Shown here one piece after another: positions 54,536 to 63,875 of a DNA stretch of 64,000 nucleotides. The stretch is from Candidatus Hodarchaeota archaeon. Lineage in GTDB: Archaea > Asgardarchaeota > Heimdallarchaeia > Hodarchaeales > Hodarchaeaceae. Each line of letters opens with the position of its first letter. The first letter of the stretch is position 1. The position numbers and the translations under genes are program-made. Under the pieces are notes generated by a model, which ran no database searches, was not told the DNA's origin, and saw nothing but the letters and a program-made list of their open reading frames with translations. The stretch spans positions 41,868-105,867 of the forward strand of contig JAEOSR010000146.1 of the NCBI GenBank assembly GCA_016840285.1. The letters are read 5' to 3'.

Positions 54536-54783
54536 GTTTTCTTAATACCTTTTTTGTTTAAGACTTGTTTTCTTTTGATAGTAATTACTAATGGTAAAAA
54601 TGCGAGTATGATAGGAGTGAGTTCCATTCTGCTAAATTGGTCAGTTTCGACCATTGTTTTTTCCTTAGAGGATTCTGATGTTGTTAGTTTCTTAGAAGAT
54701 TTTGATGTTGTTGGTTCCCCAGAACTTACAGTTGTTGATTGAGTGTCCCATTGACTATTTCCAACTGCAGCTGTTTTAATGAG
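54532..54783 (-). pseudogene. Cut-off C-terminal part of the repeat protein (last half repeat, linker, membrane anchor)
   Basis: After the TGA at 54784-54786 the same frame continues open for about 83 codons to a TAA at 54532-54534. It reads LIKTAAVGNSQWDTQ, which finishes the next repeat, then a Ser/Thr/Lys-rich stalk (TTSKSSKKLTTSESSKEK), then a hydrophobic helix (MELTPIILAFLPLVIT) and a basic tail. This is a complete stalk and membrane anchor, so the gene ended here until the stop codon appeared. Confidence 0.75.
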
Positions 54784-55848
54784 TCAAATATCAGAACTAG
54801 TTGGGTTCTCCCGCCCAGGGGTTGCCCAAATCTTCGTTCCTGCTAGGACATAATATCCATCTAGAGTCTGTATGACCGCAGAAGCAAATTCGGTGGATGG
54901 GCCTCCTTGTGTTTGAATCCATCGAATTGTTCCATTTCCATTTGTTTTGATCAAACACATGTCACCACCAGCTCCAACGGAACGAGTACTCCCTGCTAGA
55001 GCAAATCCACCATCTGCGGTCTCAATGAGCGTATAAACAAAATCATTCTCTTCACCTCCATAAGTGTAATTCCATTGTGGGGTTCCAGTAGCATCTGTTT
55101 TGACCAACCACATGTCATATCCTCCTGCTCCTAAGGATTTTGTACTTCCTGCGAGGATTAATCCGCCATCTGTGGTTTGAATGAGTGCAGAAGCGCCATC
55201 GTCTTCACTGCCTCCATAGGTCTGGTTCCATAATACTGAACCGTTAGTATCTGTTCTGACAAGCCACATATCACTTTTCCTTGCTTCAAAAAGTGAGGTG
55301 CTTCCTGCAAGGGAAAATCCCTCATCTTGATTTTGGACGAGTGCAACACCTGAATCGAATAGTATTCCTTCATAAGTTTGTAGCCATTGGATAGTTCCAT
55401 TTGCATCTGTTTTAGCTAGCCACATGTAATCTTCCCCTCTTGAAGGTAATGTTCTCCCTGCGAGAGCAAAACCCCCATCTGTGGTATGGATAAGTGCTTC
55501 TACATAAGTCATCCAACCCCAATGATATTTCTGTATCCATAACACATCCCCAACAGGGTCCGTTTTAATAAACCAAGCATCTAAATCTTGAAATTCGGGA
55601 TTTTCAACATCTACTGCCAGACCATATCCATCAGCAATTTGAATCAACGTCTTTGCTCTATCGGATCCTGCTTTACCATAGGTACAGCTCCAAACAATCT
55701 CACCTTCATTGGTTATAGCTTCCACAGAAAAACATTTCAAATGATTTTTAGCTAACACATAATCCCCTGAGTTAAAGATTAGGAAATTTAATACAAGAAA
55801 TAAGATCAATAACATTGAATTCCTCATTGTGTTGATTCCTCCATCCAT
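54784..55848 (-). CDS. Exported repeat (beta-propeller-like) protein, truncated by in-frame TGA
   Basis: Signal peptide (MRNSMLLILFLVLNFLIF, likely start ATG 55827 or 55848) followed by six repeats of about 50 residues, each ending in DMWLVKTDxxGTxxW then a TYGG-like turn and a DGGFALAGST strand pair. These resemble the propeller-type repeats of archaeal and bacterial surface proteins. The sixth repeat runs into SSDI followed by TGA, where every other copy reads D-M/I-Trp-L (DMWLVRT, DMWLVKT) or DMCLIKT. One base change, TGG to TGA, therefore ends the protein early. The stalk and membrane anchor follow in frame (54532-54783). As written it would be secreted and unanchored. Confidence 0.8.
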   Translation of the reverse strand: MDGGINTMRNSMLLILFLVLNFLIFNSGDYVLAKNHLKCFSVEAITNEGEIVWSCTYGKAGSDRAKTLIQIADGYGLAVDVENPEFQDLDAWFIKTDPVGDVLWIQKYHWGWMTYVEALIHTTDGGFALAGRTLPSRGEDYMWLAKTDANGTIQWLQTYEGILFDSGVALVQNQDEGFSLAGSTSLFEARKSDMWLVRTDTNGSVLWNQTYGGSEDDGASALIQTTDGGLILAGSTKSLGAGGYDMWLVKTDATGTPQWNYTYGGEENDFVYTLIETADGGFALAGSTRSVGAGGDMCLIKTNGNGTIRWIQTQGGPSTEFASAVIQTLDGYYVLAGTKIWATPGRENPTSSDI

Positions 55849-56007
55849 CTATCCTTTATCATCCAATACAAGTTTTAAATCAGAAAAAACCTTAATAATC
55901 TACCCATTTACGTTCTTAAATGATTTTCGTTTTTGATTAAATTGTATTCCTAAATTTTAATTGAAAATCATGAAGAAAAATAAGGGAACCTGTTTGAGCG
56001 AACCATT

Positions 56008-56940
56008 TCAGAAGAATACCTCGAGAGACATTCTCCTATACTCATCCTGAAACTGTTCAATTCTTCTCCTCAAAGAGCTAACATATTTTGAGGTTTCAAT
56101 CTGTCCCCTATAATCGATTGCAACTAAAAACCACCAAACATTCCATAAAGCACGATTTGTCCACCCCTCTGTACCTTCTCTGTATAACAGTTCGTACGAA
56201 TCGATAAATGGTGGAGTATAGAGATAAAATAATTCCTGGGTCATTTTTCTCCCCTTTTTTTTCTTTTTACGGGCTTCATGAATATAAATTGATCCTTCAG
56301 GGGTGTAACATGAACATACTGCAGCATTCCGGCGCCAACCTATCCAATCTACAGAATATATAAGGTCTAGAAATACTATTTGGTGGAGGGGACTTCCGAT
56401 TCCAAATCCATGAAACTTTTTCTCCATTATTTGTAATGAAACCAACCAAGATGCAACATCACTAACACTTCCAGTTTGGTTTATCTTGAATGCTGGTACC
56501 ATCCCACCCAATCCTATATAATCTTCAGAAAAATACGAATTTCCTTCTTCAGGTAGATGGATCACTGGTAAAACGTTATTTTCCAATTTATTCGTTAGGA
56601 ATTCCCAATTCTGTTTTGACTTTCTTGCATTTTTAATTACATCCAGATTAACAATAATATCATTGTCCTTCATGTCAATTTTAGATAAAAATGACAAATA
56701 ATCGTCAATATTGATATCTACACCAGAATTAAAGGCACTATAAGCCCCAGAATCTACCATAATCGGTCCATCAAAGGAAAAATAGTCATGTAGTCCTTTT
56801 GAGATTATTTCTGTGATTTTTTTTCGAAACGACCAAAACGAAAAAATTATTCCAGCATCTATTCGCATCATAATTCTATGAATACTGTGTTCCTTCAACC
56901 ATGGAAAAACTCCTGGAACAACTCCTAAATATAGGCGCAA
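56008..56940 (-). CDS. tRNA-guanine transglycosylase-like protein (DpdA-type), no PUA
   Basis: The 310-residue protein fits a TIM-barrel TGT/DpdA-like fold. GPIMVDSGAYSAFNSG holds Asp63 at the general-base position, IIVNLDVI has Asp100, YIGLGGMVPA (about 141-150) is the GG loop that binds the base, and VDWIGWRRNAAV is near the nucleophile position. No PUA domain or zinc CxCxxC site is present, unlike archaeosine TGT; CSCY is seen but with no third ligand. Two such proteins with a DUF6884-like gene between them and the DUF362 protein suggest base exchange in DNA or tRNA. It is divergently transcribed from the DUF362 gene. Confidence 0.65.
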   Translation of the reverse strand: MRLYLGVVPGVFPWLKEHSIHRIMMRIDAGIIFSFWSFRKKITEIISKGLHDYFSFDGPIMVDSGAYSAFNSGVDINIDDYLSFLSKIDMKDNDIIVNLDVIKNARKSKQNWEFLTNKLENNVLPVIHLPEEGNSYFSEDYIGLGGMVPAFKINQTGSVSDVASWLVSLQIMEKKFHGFGIGSPLHQIVFLDLIYSVDWIGWRRNAAVCSCYTPEGSIYIHEARKKKKKGRKMTQELFYLYTPPFIDSYELLYREGTEGWTNRALWNVWWFLVAIDYRGQIETSKYVSSLRRRIEQFQDEYRRMSLEVFF

Positions 56941-57078
56941 AAATATCTCCTCGTTATACCTGATCGACTCTTGCTTAACTAGATTTGAAAAGGTACTTCT
57001 GGTTGGATAGTTCTAACAACTTATTAATCTAAGGGAATAAGGGTTCATAACAGATTTTACAACCCAGGTGGTTCTAAG

Positions 57079-57981
57079 ATGACTGAAGTCTTCCTTATTA
57101 AAACTGACGACAAAATCAAAGGGATGAAAGTAATTTTTTCTCATTTTAATTCTCTCTTCGAGGCTTTAAAAGACAAAAGAGTTGCTATTAAGCCTAACTT
57201 CAATACAGCAGACCCTCCCCCTGCTTCTACAGATATCGAGGTTATTCGGGTATTAATCACTCACCTTAAAACTTGTGGAGCAAAAAAAGTCACTGTGGTG
57301 GAAAGAGCTGGACCAGCGGATACACATGAAACTATGGAGATCAAAGGTCTTTTCGATTTACAGAAGGAGATTGGAGGTTTTGATATTCTTGATTTATCCT
57401 CCTTAGCTCACTCAGAGTGGGTTCAGTTTCAACCAAGTAAACCGAGTGATTCTAATTGGAAGAATGGTTTCCTCTTCCCTAGATTCATTCAAGGCGTAGA
57501 CGCAATTATTGCTCTACCCTGTCTTAAAACACATCAATTTGGAGGACATTTTACGTTTTCATTGAAATTAGCAGTTGGTTTAGTCCCCCGACAAGGCTAT
57601 GAATACATGCAAGAACTTCATTCCTCTCCACATCAACGAAAACTTATCGCTGAAATCAATCAGATTTATTCACCTACATTAGTGATTTTGGATGGTATAG
57701 ACGCTTTTGTTGAAGGAGGACCAGCAAGAGGAAAACTCGAACATCCTCATGTAATGTTAGCAAGCACGGATCGCATAGCTATTGATGCAGTGGGTGTAAC
57801 AATCCTCCGTGATCTTGGTACAACACCTGAAGTGACAAATGGCCCTGTGTTTGAGCAAGAACAGATAGCAAGAGCTGTAGAGCTAAAATTAGGAGTACAA
57901 GAACCATCAGAAATTATAATTAGGGGTGCAGATGAAACAAGTAATCTCTATGCTGATCACCTCCAAAAAATGCTGTCATAA
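57079..57981 (+). CDS. DUF362 family protein
   Basis: A 300-residue DUF362 member, usually an iron-sulfur or nickel-associated protein in anaerobes, although here no ferredoxin domain follows. Family blocks are VAIKPNFNTADPPPASTDIE, KKVTVVERAGPADT, and FTFSLKLAVGLVPRQGYEYM (a KxxxG-like helix). The C-terminal part has DGIDAFVEGGPARGKLEHPH and RIAIDAVGVTILRDLG. It begins the plus-strand group with the DUF6884-like and TGT-like genes, separated by 33 and 9 bases, so they may be one operon. Its function there is unknown. Confidence 0.85.
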   Translation: MTEVFLIKTDDKIKGMKVIFSHFNSLFEALKDKRVAIKPNFNTADPPPASTDIEVIRVLITHLKTCGAKKVTVVERAGPADTHETMEIKGLFDLQKEIGGFDILDLSSLAHSEWVQFQPSKPSDSNWKNGFLFPRFIQGVDAIIALPCLKTHQFGGHFTFSLKLAVGLVPRQGYEYMQELHSSPHQRKLIAEINQIYSPTLVILDGIDAFVEGGPARGKLEHPHVMLASTDRIAIDAVGVTILRDLGTTPEVTNGPVFEQEQIARAVELKLGVQEPSEIIIRGADETSNLYADHLQKMLS

Positions 57982-58014
57982 CCTTCAAATGATTATTTTT
58001 GGAAGAATTTTGTA

Positions 58015-58500
58015 TTGAAGCGGCCAAAAGCTTTACTTATCATTTCATGTGGAAAGAGAAAAGCCTTAGAGTTACAGAATCGTAAAATGCGTGCATCTGA
58101 AGCCTATAAAGGCCCAATGTTTCAAGTAATTCAAAAGGCAAAGCGTGAGGGTAGGTGGAGTCCTAATCTATTTTTTGGAATTGTTTCTGCAAAATATGGC
58201 TTCCTACGTAGTACTGACTCAATAGAAGATTATGATCTGAAAATGACTTTGGATATTGCTAGGAAACATAATCCACAGGTAATCCAAGAGATAATCAAAT
58301 GGAATAACAAGGAGGAATTTGACTACATCTATGTATTAATGGGAAAAACCTACTTAAAGGCTATTGAAGGTTTAAAAAGTCAAATAGATACAATTATTAA
58401 AGTTGAAAATATGGGTGGACTTGGGGTTGGACAACAAAAATTATTACGATTCTTGAAGAAATTCTCAAAAACCAAGTCCCTTGAAGATTTTCTGACATGA
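58015..58500 (+). CDS. DUF6884-like protein
   Basis: A 161-residue protein with LLIISCGKRKALE at the N-terminus, YKGPMFQVIQKAKREGRW, FFGIVSAKYGFLRSTDSIED and then YIYVLMGKTYLKAI. These motifs (SCxKxK, SAKYGLxxxxxxIxxYD) match DUF6884, a family found next to DNA-modification TGT-like (DpdA-type) genes. TTG 58015 is the start, because ATG 58084 would lose the SCGKRK block. It lies between the DUF362 gene and the second TGT-like gene, nine bases before the latter. The family's reaction is not established. Confidence 0.7.
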   Translation: MKRPKALLIISCGKRKALELQNRKMRASEAYKGPMFQVIQKAKREGRWSPNLFFGIVSAKYGFLRSTDSIEDYDLKMTLDIARKHNPQVIQEIIKWNNKEEFDYIYVLMGKTYLKAIEGLKSQIDTIIKVENMGGLGVGQQKLLRFLKKFSKTKSLEDFLT

Positions 58501-58509
58501 GGAGTAATA

Positions 58510-59577
58510 ATGATCTTTGCTCTTGGTACTCCCATTAATGCAAGATTTCGACCCTGGACGTACGATTGGGCATTGAAGCCAGATGCATTAATGATATCAG
58601 CAATAGACTTTTTTAGCTCGCCTAGATTATTTCAAAAGGTTGGAAAAGAGGGAATTCACGAATCCCTTGGATGGGATGGTCAAATCATATGTGATTCTGG
58701 TGCTTTCTCAGCATTGAATAGAAAAAGGAAGATAGATTTAGAGATAGAAGAATTAAAGAGAATTTATCGAGAATTAACTCAACAAGACTCATCTATTCTA
58801 AAAATAACTTTGGATTTTCCTGATGACAAGATTTTGGCAAATTACAGAGAACTTCATTCGTTAGAAGTACAACCTGTCATTCCTTATGATAGAATTGAGA
58901 TAATGGATAAAATTATCCTGAATGAGGGGTTACCTGAATGGTTTTTCATTGGCCGTCTCGTTCCATTGATGAGAAGGGGAGGAGGTCACTCAAATCGATT
59001 GTTTCCTGTACTTAAGGAATTGAAAACAAATCTTAGAAAGCTTGAAGCGTTAGGAAAAGTAAAGCTTTGGGCGTTAGGAGTGGGTGCACCAAGTCTTATT
59101 AATCAACTTGCAGAGATAGTTGATGGAAGTGATTCTACTCGTTGGCGTATCACAGGGTCTAATATGGTACTTTTACCGAAAGGTGGTGAACGGGGGGTAG
59201 GAAATTTAACTAAATGGCGTGGAACTCATCACAGAATTAAGGAGGGACTTGAAAAAGAAATCGTCATAAAGATACTTCAAAAGATTGACAATAAATCAGG
59301 AGGACTGGAGAACCTTGATGTTTCACTCCTCCCCGACAAGACCCCTAAACTATTAAGATCAAAAATAGAGAAAAACTTACCAACAATCGGAGAAATACAA
59401 GACAAATTAAGGGATAATAAAGAAGAGTTATCTGTATATGACTTAGAGCTCCTCCTACGCACTTCTGGGAATCTACGGTTAATCTTTAATTATTGGGCTG
59501 CATTATCGTTCAAAACGTCATTAAACAAAGTCATTCAATCGAAAAAATCAAAACAGTTGTCTCTAGATTCAATATAA
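58510..59577 (+). CDS. Second tRNA-guanine transglycosylase-like protein
   Basis: A 355-residue relative of the minus-strand protein at 56008. IICDSGAFSALNRKRK carries Asp62, LKITLDFPDDK has Asp102, FFIGRLVPLMRRGG is the glycine-rich loop (147-158), and LWALGVGAPSLIN and GSDSTRWRITGSN match the family's later strands. It also lacks a zinc site and PUA domain. A GAGGAG eight bases before ATG 58510 supports the start. The two TGT-like genes diverge from each other in orientation but keep the same core, so they may act on different bases or on DNA and RNA. The C-terminal 100 residues are unique to this copy. Confidence 0.7.
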   Translation: MIFALGTPINARFRPWTYDWALKPDALMISAIDFFSSPRLFQKVGKEGIHESLGWDGQIICDSGAFSALNRKRKIDLEIEELKRIYRELTQQDSSILKITLDFPDDKILANYRELHSLEVQPVIPYDRIEIMDKIILNEGLPEWFFIGRLVPLMRRGGGHSNRLFPVLKELKTNLRKLEALGKVKLWALGVGAPSLINQLAEIVDGSDSTRWRITGSNMVLLPKGGERGVGNLTKWRGTHHRIKEGLEKEIVIKILQKIDNKSGGLENLDVSLLPDKTPKLLRSKIEKNLPTIGEIQDKLRDNKEELSVYDLELLLRTSGNLRLIFNYWAALSFKTSLNKVIQSKKSKQLSLDSI

Positions 59578-59689
59578 ACATAAAAATAATAATGAATGGG
59601 AATCAATGAGATATTCATGGAAAACAAGTTATCTATGTGACACAATGGACAAAAAAAGATCTAGAGGATAATTAGGATTAGTAAATGAA

Positions 59690-60967
59690 ATGGTTAATCG
59701 AGGTATTCTTCCAGTTGGATTATTTCAATTCATTTCATTCTTAAGACGAGCTATCTTTTACGCTTTCTTTTATCTCTATCTTAGAACATTCCTAGGATTA
59801 CCAAACACCCTTTCTGCCTTGTTAGGAACAGCCAATCTAATTGGCTCAACATTTGGGCAACTTAAGATTTGGGGCCCACGACTTAATCAACGTCCTTCAT
59901 TAGCTAGACCCTATGTTGTTCGTGGAGAATTAATTGCTGCGTTTACTTATTTTCTTGCATTCGCTGGCCATTATTTTTGCTTGGAATTAGGTTCTAAAAT
60001 TGCTGCTGCTTTTTTCATGATAATTCTCTTATCTATTCTGGAAATTTTTTGGAGTATGAGCGATTTAGGGATCAGATTTCTGATCGCTCAAGCATCTGAA
60101 GGAAAACAACGTGGCCAATTAGTTGGATTAATAGATGGATTTGGGTTAATAGGTCAAATTGTGGGATTCTTATTAAGCGGACTTCTTTATCGTGATGGTT
60201 TAGGATTTAGTGAGGGAATGATCTTTTATGTAGTTGTAGTCTTAATGACCTTGTGTGCAACGGTTATTCAATTTTCACCTCAAGTTGAGAGGACTGTTGA
60301 AGGAACTACGATCGTCACCAAGGATATACGTGAATTATTAGACAATCGGCAATATTTAATTTTCATTCTTTGTATTGGATTATTAGTAATTGGAATTTCA
60401 TCGAGTACCCAAATATTTCTCTATTATTCAAACGATTCAACAGGTCTGAATTTTAATGACCAATTCATAAGTTACTTACTTATTCTTTTCTCTTTGACAG
60501 GAGGACTTATTGGACCTATTGGGGGAAGAGTTTCTGATAAAATCGGAAGAATCCCCGTGGTTGTATTTATTGGGTTTGGGGCGGCAATCAGTTATTTTTC
60601 ACTTTTTTTATTGGGAAATCAACCATTTATTATTATTGCAATTATTTATTCCCTTTTGGGTGGATACTCCTCTTTACTACAAAGTGTCTCTTTTGCTCAT
60701 GCAGCAGATCTATTGCCTGATGACATGAGAGGCACAGGATTTGCAATATTTAACATCACATTAGCTACAGGTTGGGGATTAGCTGGATTTATATTAGGGG
60801 GTCCCGTAGCAGATCTATTAATCATCATAGGTCAACCAACAGTCGTTGCATATCGTATTGCCTTTCTAGTATCCAGTTTAGTAATTTTAATAGGAACCCT
60901 AGCGTTAACAGTATATTTAAAAACTACTAGACGGGATCTACCATCATTGAGCGTTGAAATGAATTAA
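59690..60967 (+). CDS. Major facilitator superfamily transporter
   Basis: A 425-residue MFS permease with about twelve hydrophobic segments. The A-like loop GGRVSDKIGRIPVVV follows helix 8, and LPDDMRGTGFAIFNITLATG, a variant of the usual PxxxRGxxxGxxN, follows helix 10. The N-terminal half begins with LFQFISFLRRAIFYAFFYLY. Substrate unknown; the drug/sugar branch is likely but not shown. It is between the TGT-like gene and the duplicated methylase, on the same strand, but separate promoters are likely. Confidence 0.88.
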   Translation: MVNRGILPVGLFQFISFLRRAIFYAFFYLYLRTFLGLPNTLSALLGTANLIGSTFGQLKIWGPRLNQRPSLARPYVVRGELIAAFTYFLAFAGHYFCLELGSKIAAAFFMIILLSILEIFWSMSDLGIRFLIAQASEGKQRGQLVGLIDGFGLIGQIVGFLLSGLLYRDGLGFSEGMIFYVVVVLMTLCATVIQFSPQVERTVEGTTIVTKDIRELLDNRQYLIFILCIGLLVIGISSSTQIFLYYSNDSTGLNFNDQFISYLLILFSLTGGLIGPIGGRVSDKIGRIPVVVFIGFGAAISYFSLFLLGNQPFIIIAIIYSLLGGYSSLLQSVSFAHAADLLPDDMRGTGFAIFNITLATGWGLAGFILGGPVADLLIIIGQPTVVAYRIAFLVSSLVILIGTLALTVYLKTTRRDLPSLSVEMN

Positions 60968-61004
60968 TTTAAGGTATTGTCAAATATTGGTGTTGGGTTA
61001 ACCA

Positions 61005-63395
61005 ATGATCCGCGCTCCATCACTGACTAAGATTAAGCGTTTAGAAGAGAATCCTCCTGAGAATACAAATAAGGTAATTCTCTTAGGATCAAAAATCAAT
61101 ATTCTAGAGGTTTTCAAGGCATTTTTCAAGAACTTACATCCACGTCTGATCTTCTTGGATCTTTCATTGTACAATCAGACATTGAAAATAGAGCTACAGG
61201 AAGAAGTCGAATCTAAATTCTCTAAAATGCCTGAAATAAAGGAAATCACAGATGAATTCTGGAGAAAAACCGAACAATTGTTTGAAAAGTGTAGATTAGT
61301 GTTAGATGAGGAGGGTTTCATCGCGGTCAAGGTGAATGGGACAATCAAGTCTTTTTTGAAATCTAGATTGGATAAGATTTTTGGGCCTGATCGATTTGTC
61401 AATGAAATTATCATTGATTCTCCCTTTAAAGTTTGGTACGCTCCAAACTCTACAGTGTTTGAACGAACCAATTTTATCCTGCTTTATTCTCAAAGTCTTA
61501 AACCACGGATTAACCCTGTGTTAAATGAAAAGGAAAGTGGGGGGTACTGGCATTCTTTTGTCTCTAAAGGACAGGGAAAACAAAAAAAATTTGTATTTAA
61601 AGACAAAGGAGAGATAATCCTAGCACCTCCCCATGGAACTCATTGGAAACTAAAACAAGAAACCATTCTGGATCTATGCGCAAAAGGCCAGATCCGATTG
61701 AATAAAAAAGGGAGTCCTGAATATTGGGTTCCTCGCAAAAAAGGCCAGATAATTGACTCTAATTGGTTAGATATACGAAGTTATCAAAGGGCCTTCAACC
61801 AATTTACAAATTCCCCTGCTTTTTACAATAGACTGCTTAGAATATGTTTAAGGGAACAAGACCTTTTTTTAGACTTGTCTGCTAATCTAGGAGTATCTTT
61901 AGTTGCTGCGGATCAATTGCAATTGAAATGGATAGGATTAGAGGAAGAAACCCACTCCGTTGAACTTATGATGAAATTTATGGCGAATAAAGGAACTCTC
62001 TTCTCGATTTATGATTGTGAAGCTTTACCTGGTTCTCCTCTCGCTGTTTATCGTCAAAATGATGTCATAGATAGTATTAATGACTCACATTTAGCAAATA
62101 AATTGTCACTAAAATTAATTGAAAGGTACCCTGTTCAAACACCTTTATCTAATGAATGGACAAACATGCTAATTTTAGGCGATACATTTAATGTATTGCC
62201 ATGTTTAAATCATAAATTACGAAAAAAACTTAAATTAATCTACATTGATCCCCCCTTTTTCACTGGAACTAATGAAAAGATTGTGATTCCCATAGGCATA
62301 TCAGAAGGGCGTGAACTTAATACAGGAGAGAATATTGTCTATCCAGTTGAGGATTTAGCTTATAAAAATATCCTAGAGGTTCCAGATCCTGTCAAGGATT
62401 TTATGCAATGGTTTAAGAGACGTGTTTTGCTGATGAAACCCTTGCTTCGAGATGATGGTCATATCTTTGTACGTTTTGATTATCATTTCGGTCATTATGC
62501 AAGAATGGTTTTAGACGAGGTATTTGGGCATCAAAACTTTGTCAATGAGTTTTTAGCGCGAAGAATGAAGAAGAACTTGTCATTAAAACAAGCTTATAAT
62601 CAAACACATTTGATTGTACATTCAGATTCAATTTTTGTTTATCAGAGCAGTGACAAAGCGAGATTAAACTCTTCAACCATCAGAAAAAAGAAGAGGAAGG
62701 GTCAAGATCTAGCAGAAAGGCAATATTCTAATGACAATCTATGGATTGACATCGCAGGTTACGAAAAACTAAAGAAAACATTGTACCCTACCGAAAACTC
62801 GGAAGCTCTTTTATCACGAATCATTAAGATTTCAACAGAAAAAGGAGATTTGGTTGCTGATTTTTTTTGTGGATCAGGAACTACTCTGGCAGTTGCAGAA
62901 AAATTGGATAGAATGTGGGTGGGGGTTGACATTGGTAAATATTCCATTCACGAAGTAAGGAAAAGGCTTCTAAAGATCCCCAACAAGACACCCTTTGATA
63001 CATTCATTATATTGGGTTCTTCACTCCCCCTTTCTCTGGTTACTTTAGAAGGAGAGACGACATCTCCAGTGGTTAGATTAGACGTGAAAACTATTGGAAG
63101 CAAGTTGAAAGTAACTATTGTAGACTTCCAGCTAAGTAAATCAGAAGGTGTAACAAGAGCTCATGATTTTATTGAATACATAGATTTTTGGGCAATAGAT
63201 TGGGATTATCAGAATAATCAATTCGAAGCAAAGTGGTATTCATATAGAGAAATGAGGGGAAAGAAGGTTTTAAGAGATATCCAAGCGTCAGTAACTCATG
63301 AGTATTCCAATCCTGGGAAATATTTTGTTGCCACTTCAATTTATGACGTATTCGGAAACAGTACGAGACAATCAATCATTGTTGTCGTAAAATAG
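61005..63395 (+). CDS. Duplicated Mod-like DNA methyltransferase, first copy inactive
   Basis: Two Mod-like methyltransferase domains in tandem in a 796-residue chain. The active copy (about 385-665) has LKLIYIDPPFFTG (DPPF from Asp415) and LVADFFCGSGTTLAVAEK (from 619), the beta-class order. Copy one (about 45-320) matches it block for block: LIFLDLSLYNQT at Asp52 where DPPF should be, RFVNEIIIDSPFKV, NWLDIRSYQRAFNQF, and LFLDLSANLGVSLVAADQL (290) at the AdoMet motif. Both motifs in copy one have lost their catalytic residues. The last 110 residues form a beta-rich C-terminal domain. No restriction gene is adjacent. Copy one may help bind DNA. Confidence 0.87.
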   Translation: MIRAPSLTKIKRLEENPPENTNKVILLGSKINILEVFKAFFKNLHPRLIFLDLSLYNQTLKIELQEEVESKFSKMPEIKEITDEFWRKTEQLFEKCRLVLDEEGFIAVKVNGTIKSFLKSRLDKIFGPDRFVNEIIIDSPFKVWYAPNSTVFERTNFILLYSQSLKPRINPVLNEKESGGYWHSFVSKGQGKQKKFVFKDKGEIILAPPHGTHWKLKQETILDLCAKGQIRLNKKGSPEYWVPRKKGQIIDSNWLDIRSYQRAFNQFTNSPAFYNRLLRICLREQDLFLDLSANLGVSLVAADQLQLKWIGLEEETHSVELMMKFMANKGTLFSIYDCEALPGSPLAVYRQNDVIDSINDSHLANKLSLKLIERYPVQTPLSNEWTNMLILGDTFNVLPCLNHKLRKKLKLIYIDPPFFTGTNEKIVIPIGISEGRELNTGENIVYPVEDLAYKNILEVPDPVKDFMQWFKRRVLLMKPLLRDDGHIFVRFDYHFGHYARMVLDEVFGHQNFVNEFLARRMKKNLSLKQAYNQTHLIVHSDSIFVYQSSDKARLNSSTIRKKKRKGQDLAERQYSNDNLWIDIAGYEKLKKTLYPTENSEALLSRIIKISTEKGDLVADFFCGSGTTLAVAEKLDRMWVGVDIGKYSIHEVRKRLLKIPNKTPFDTFIILGSSLPLSLVTLEGETTSPVVRLDVKTIGSKLKVTIVDFQLSKSEGVTRAHDFIEYIDFWAIDWDYQNNQFEAKWYSYREMRGKKVLRDIQASVTHEYSNPGKYFVATSIYDVFGNSTRQSIIVVVK

Positions 63396-63455
63396 AGGAT
63401 ATTACTTATATTTTTAAATTATTACCATAAATCAAAAAGAAATGGAGTGAAGTTT

Positions 63456-63875
63456 ATGACAGTCTTTCAATCTGAGATACTGCTAAAAGAAACACATGAA
63501 ACCGATATTGTGGACATTACATCAGAGTTGGAACGTCTTGTTCGGCAATCTGGGATAAAAATAGGAATTGTAACAGTGTTTGTAGGCGGCTCAACAGGAG
63601 CGATTATTACTCTCGAGTTGGAACCAGGACTTTTGCGTGATATCCCAGACTTCTTAGAGCGCGTTGCACCCAAGTCTCTAGCGTACTTCCATGAACAGAC
63701 ATGGCATGATGGGAATGGTCATTCACATGTTAGAGCTTCTTTGCTAGGGCCTTCCTTGACGATTCCAATAAAAAAAGGGCAAGTTATTCATGGTACATGG
63801 CAACAAATCGCTTTTATGGAGTTGGATGTGAAACCACGTAAAAGACAATTATATGTCACTGTTATTGGTGAATAA
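63456..63875 (+). CDS. YjbQ/UPF0047 family protein
   Basis: A 139-residue YjbQ family protein. VTVFVGGSTGAIITLELEPG and HVRASLLGPSLTIPI are the conserved blocks, with GNGHSH in the metal-binding loop and WQQIAFMELD at the end. Members bind metal and have been linked to thiamin phosphate-synthase-like activity. ATG 63456 is chosen because GGAG at 63444-63447 is about eight bases before it; GTG 63447 would start inside that site. The gene stands on its own after the duplicated methylase and a T-rich stretch. Confidence 0.88.
   Translation: MTVFQSEILLKETHETDIVDITSELERLVRQSGIKIGIVTVFVGGSTGAIITLELEPGLLRDIPDFLERVAPKSLAYFHEQTWHDGNGHSHVRASLLGPSLTIPIKKGQVIHGTWQQIAFMELDVKPRKRQLYVTVIGE

Noticed and set aside
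54554..54742. 62-codon plus-strand open frame after the methyltransferase
   Set aside because: The minus strand here encodes the continuation of the repeat protein (stalk and membrane helix) in frame, which explains the region better.
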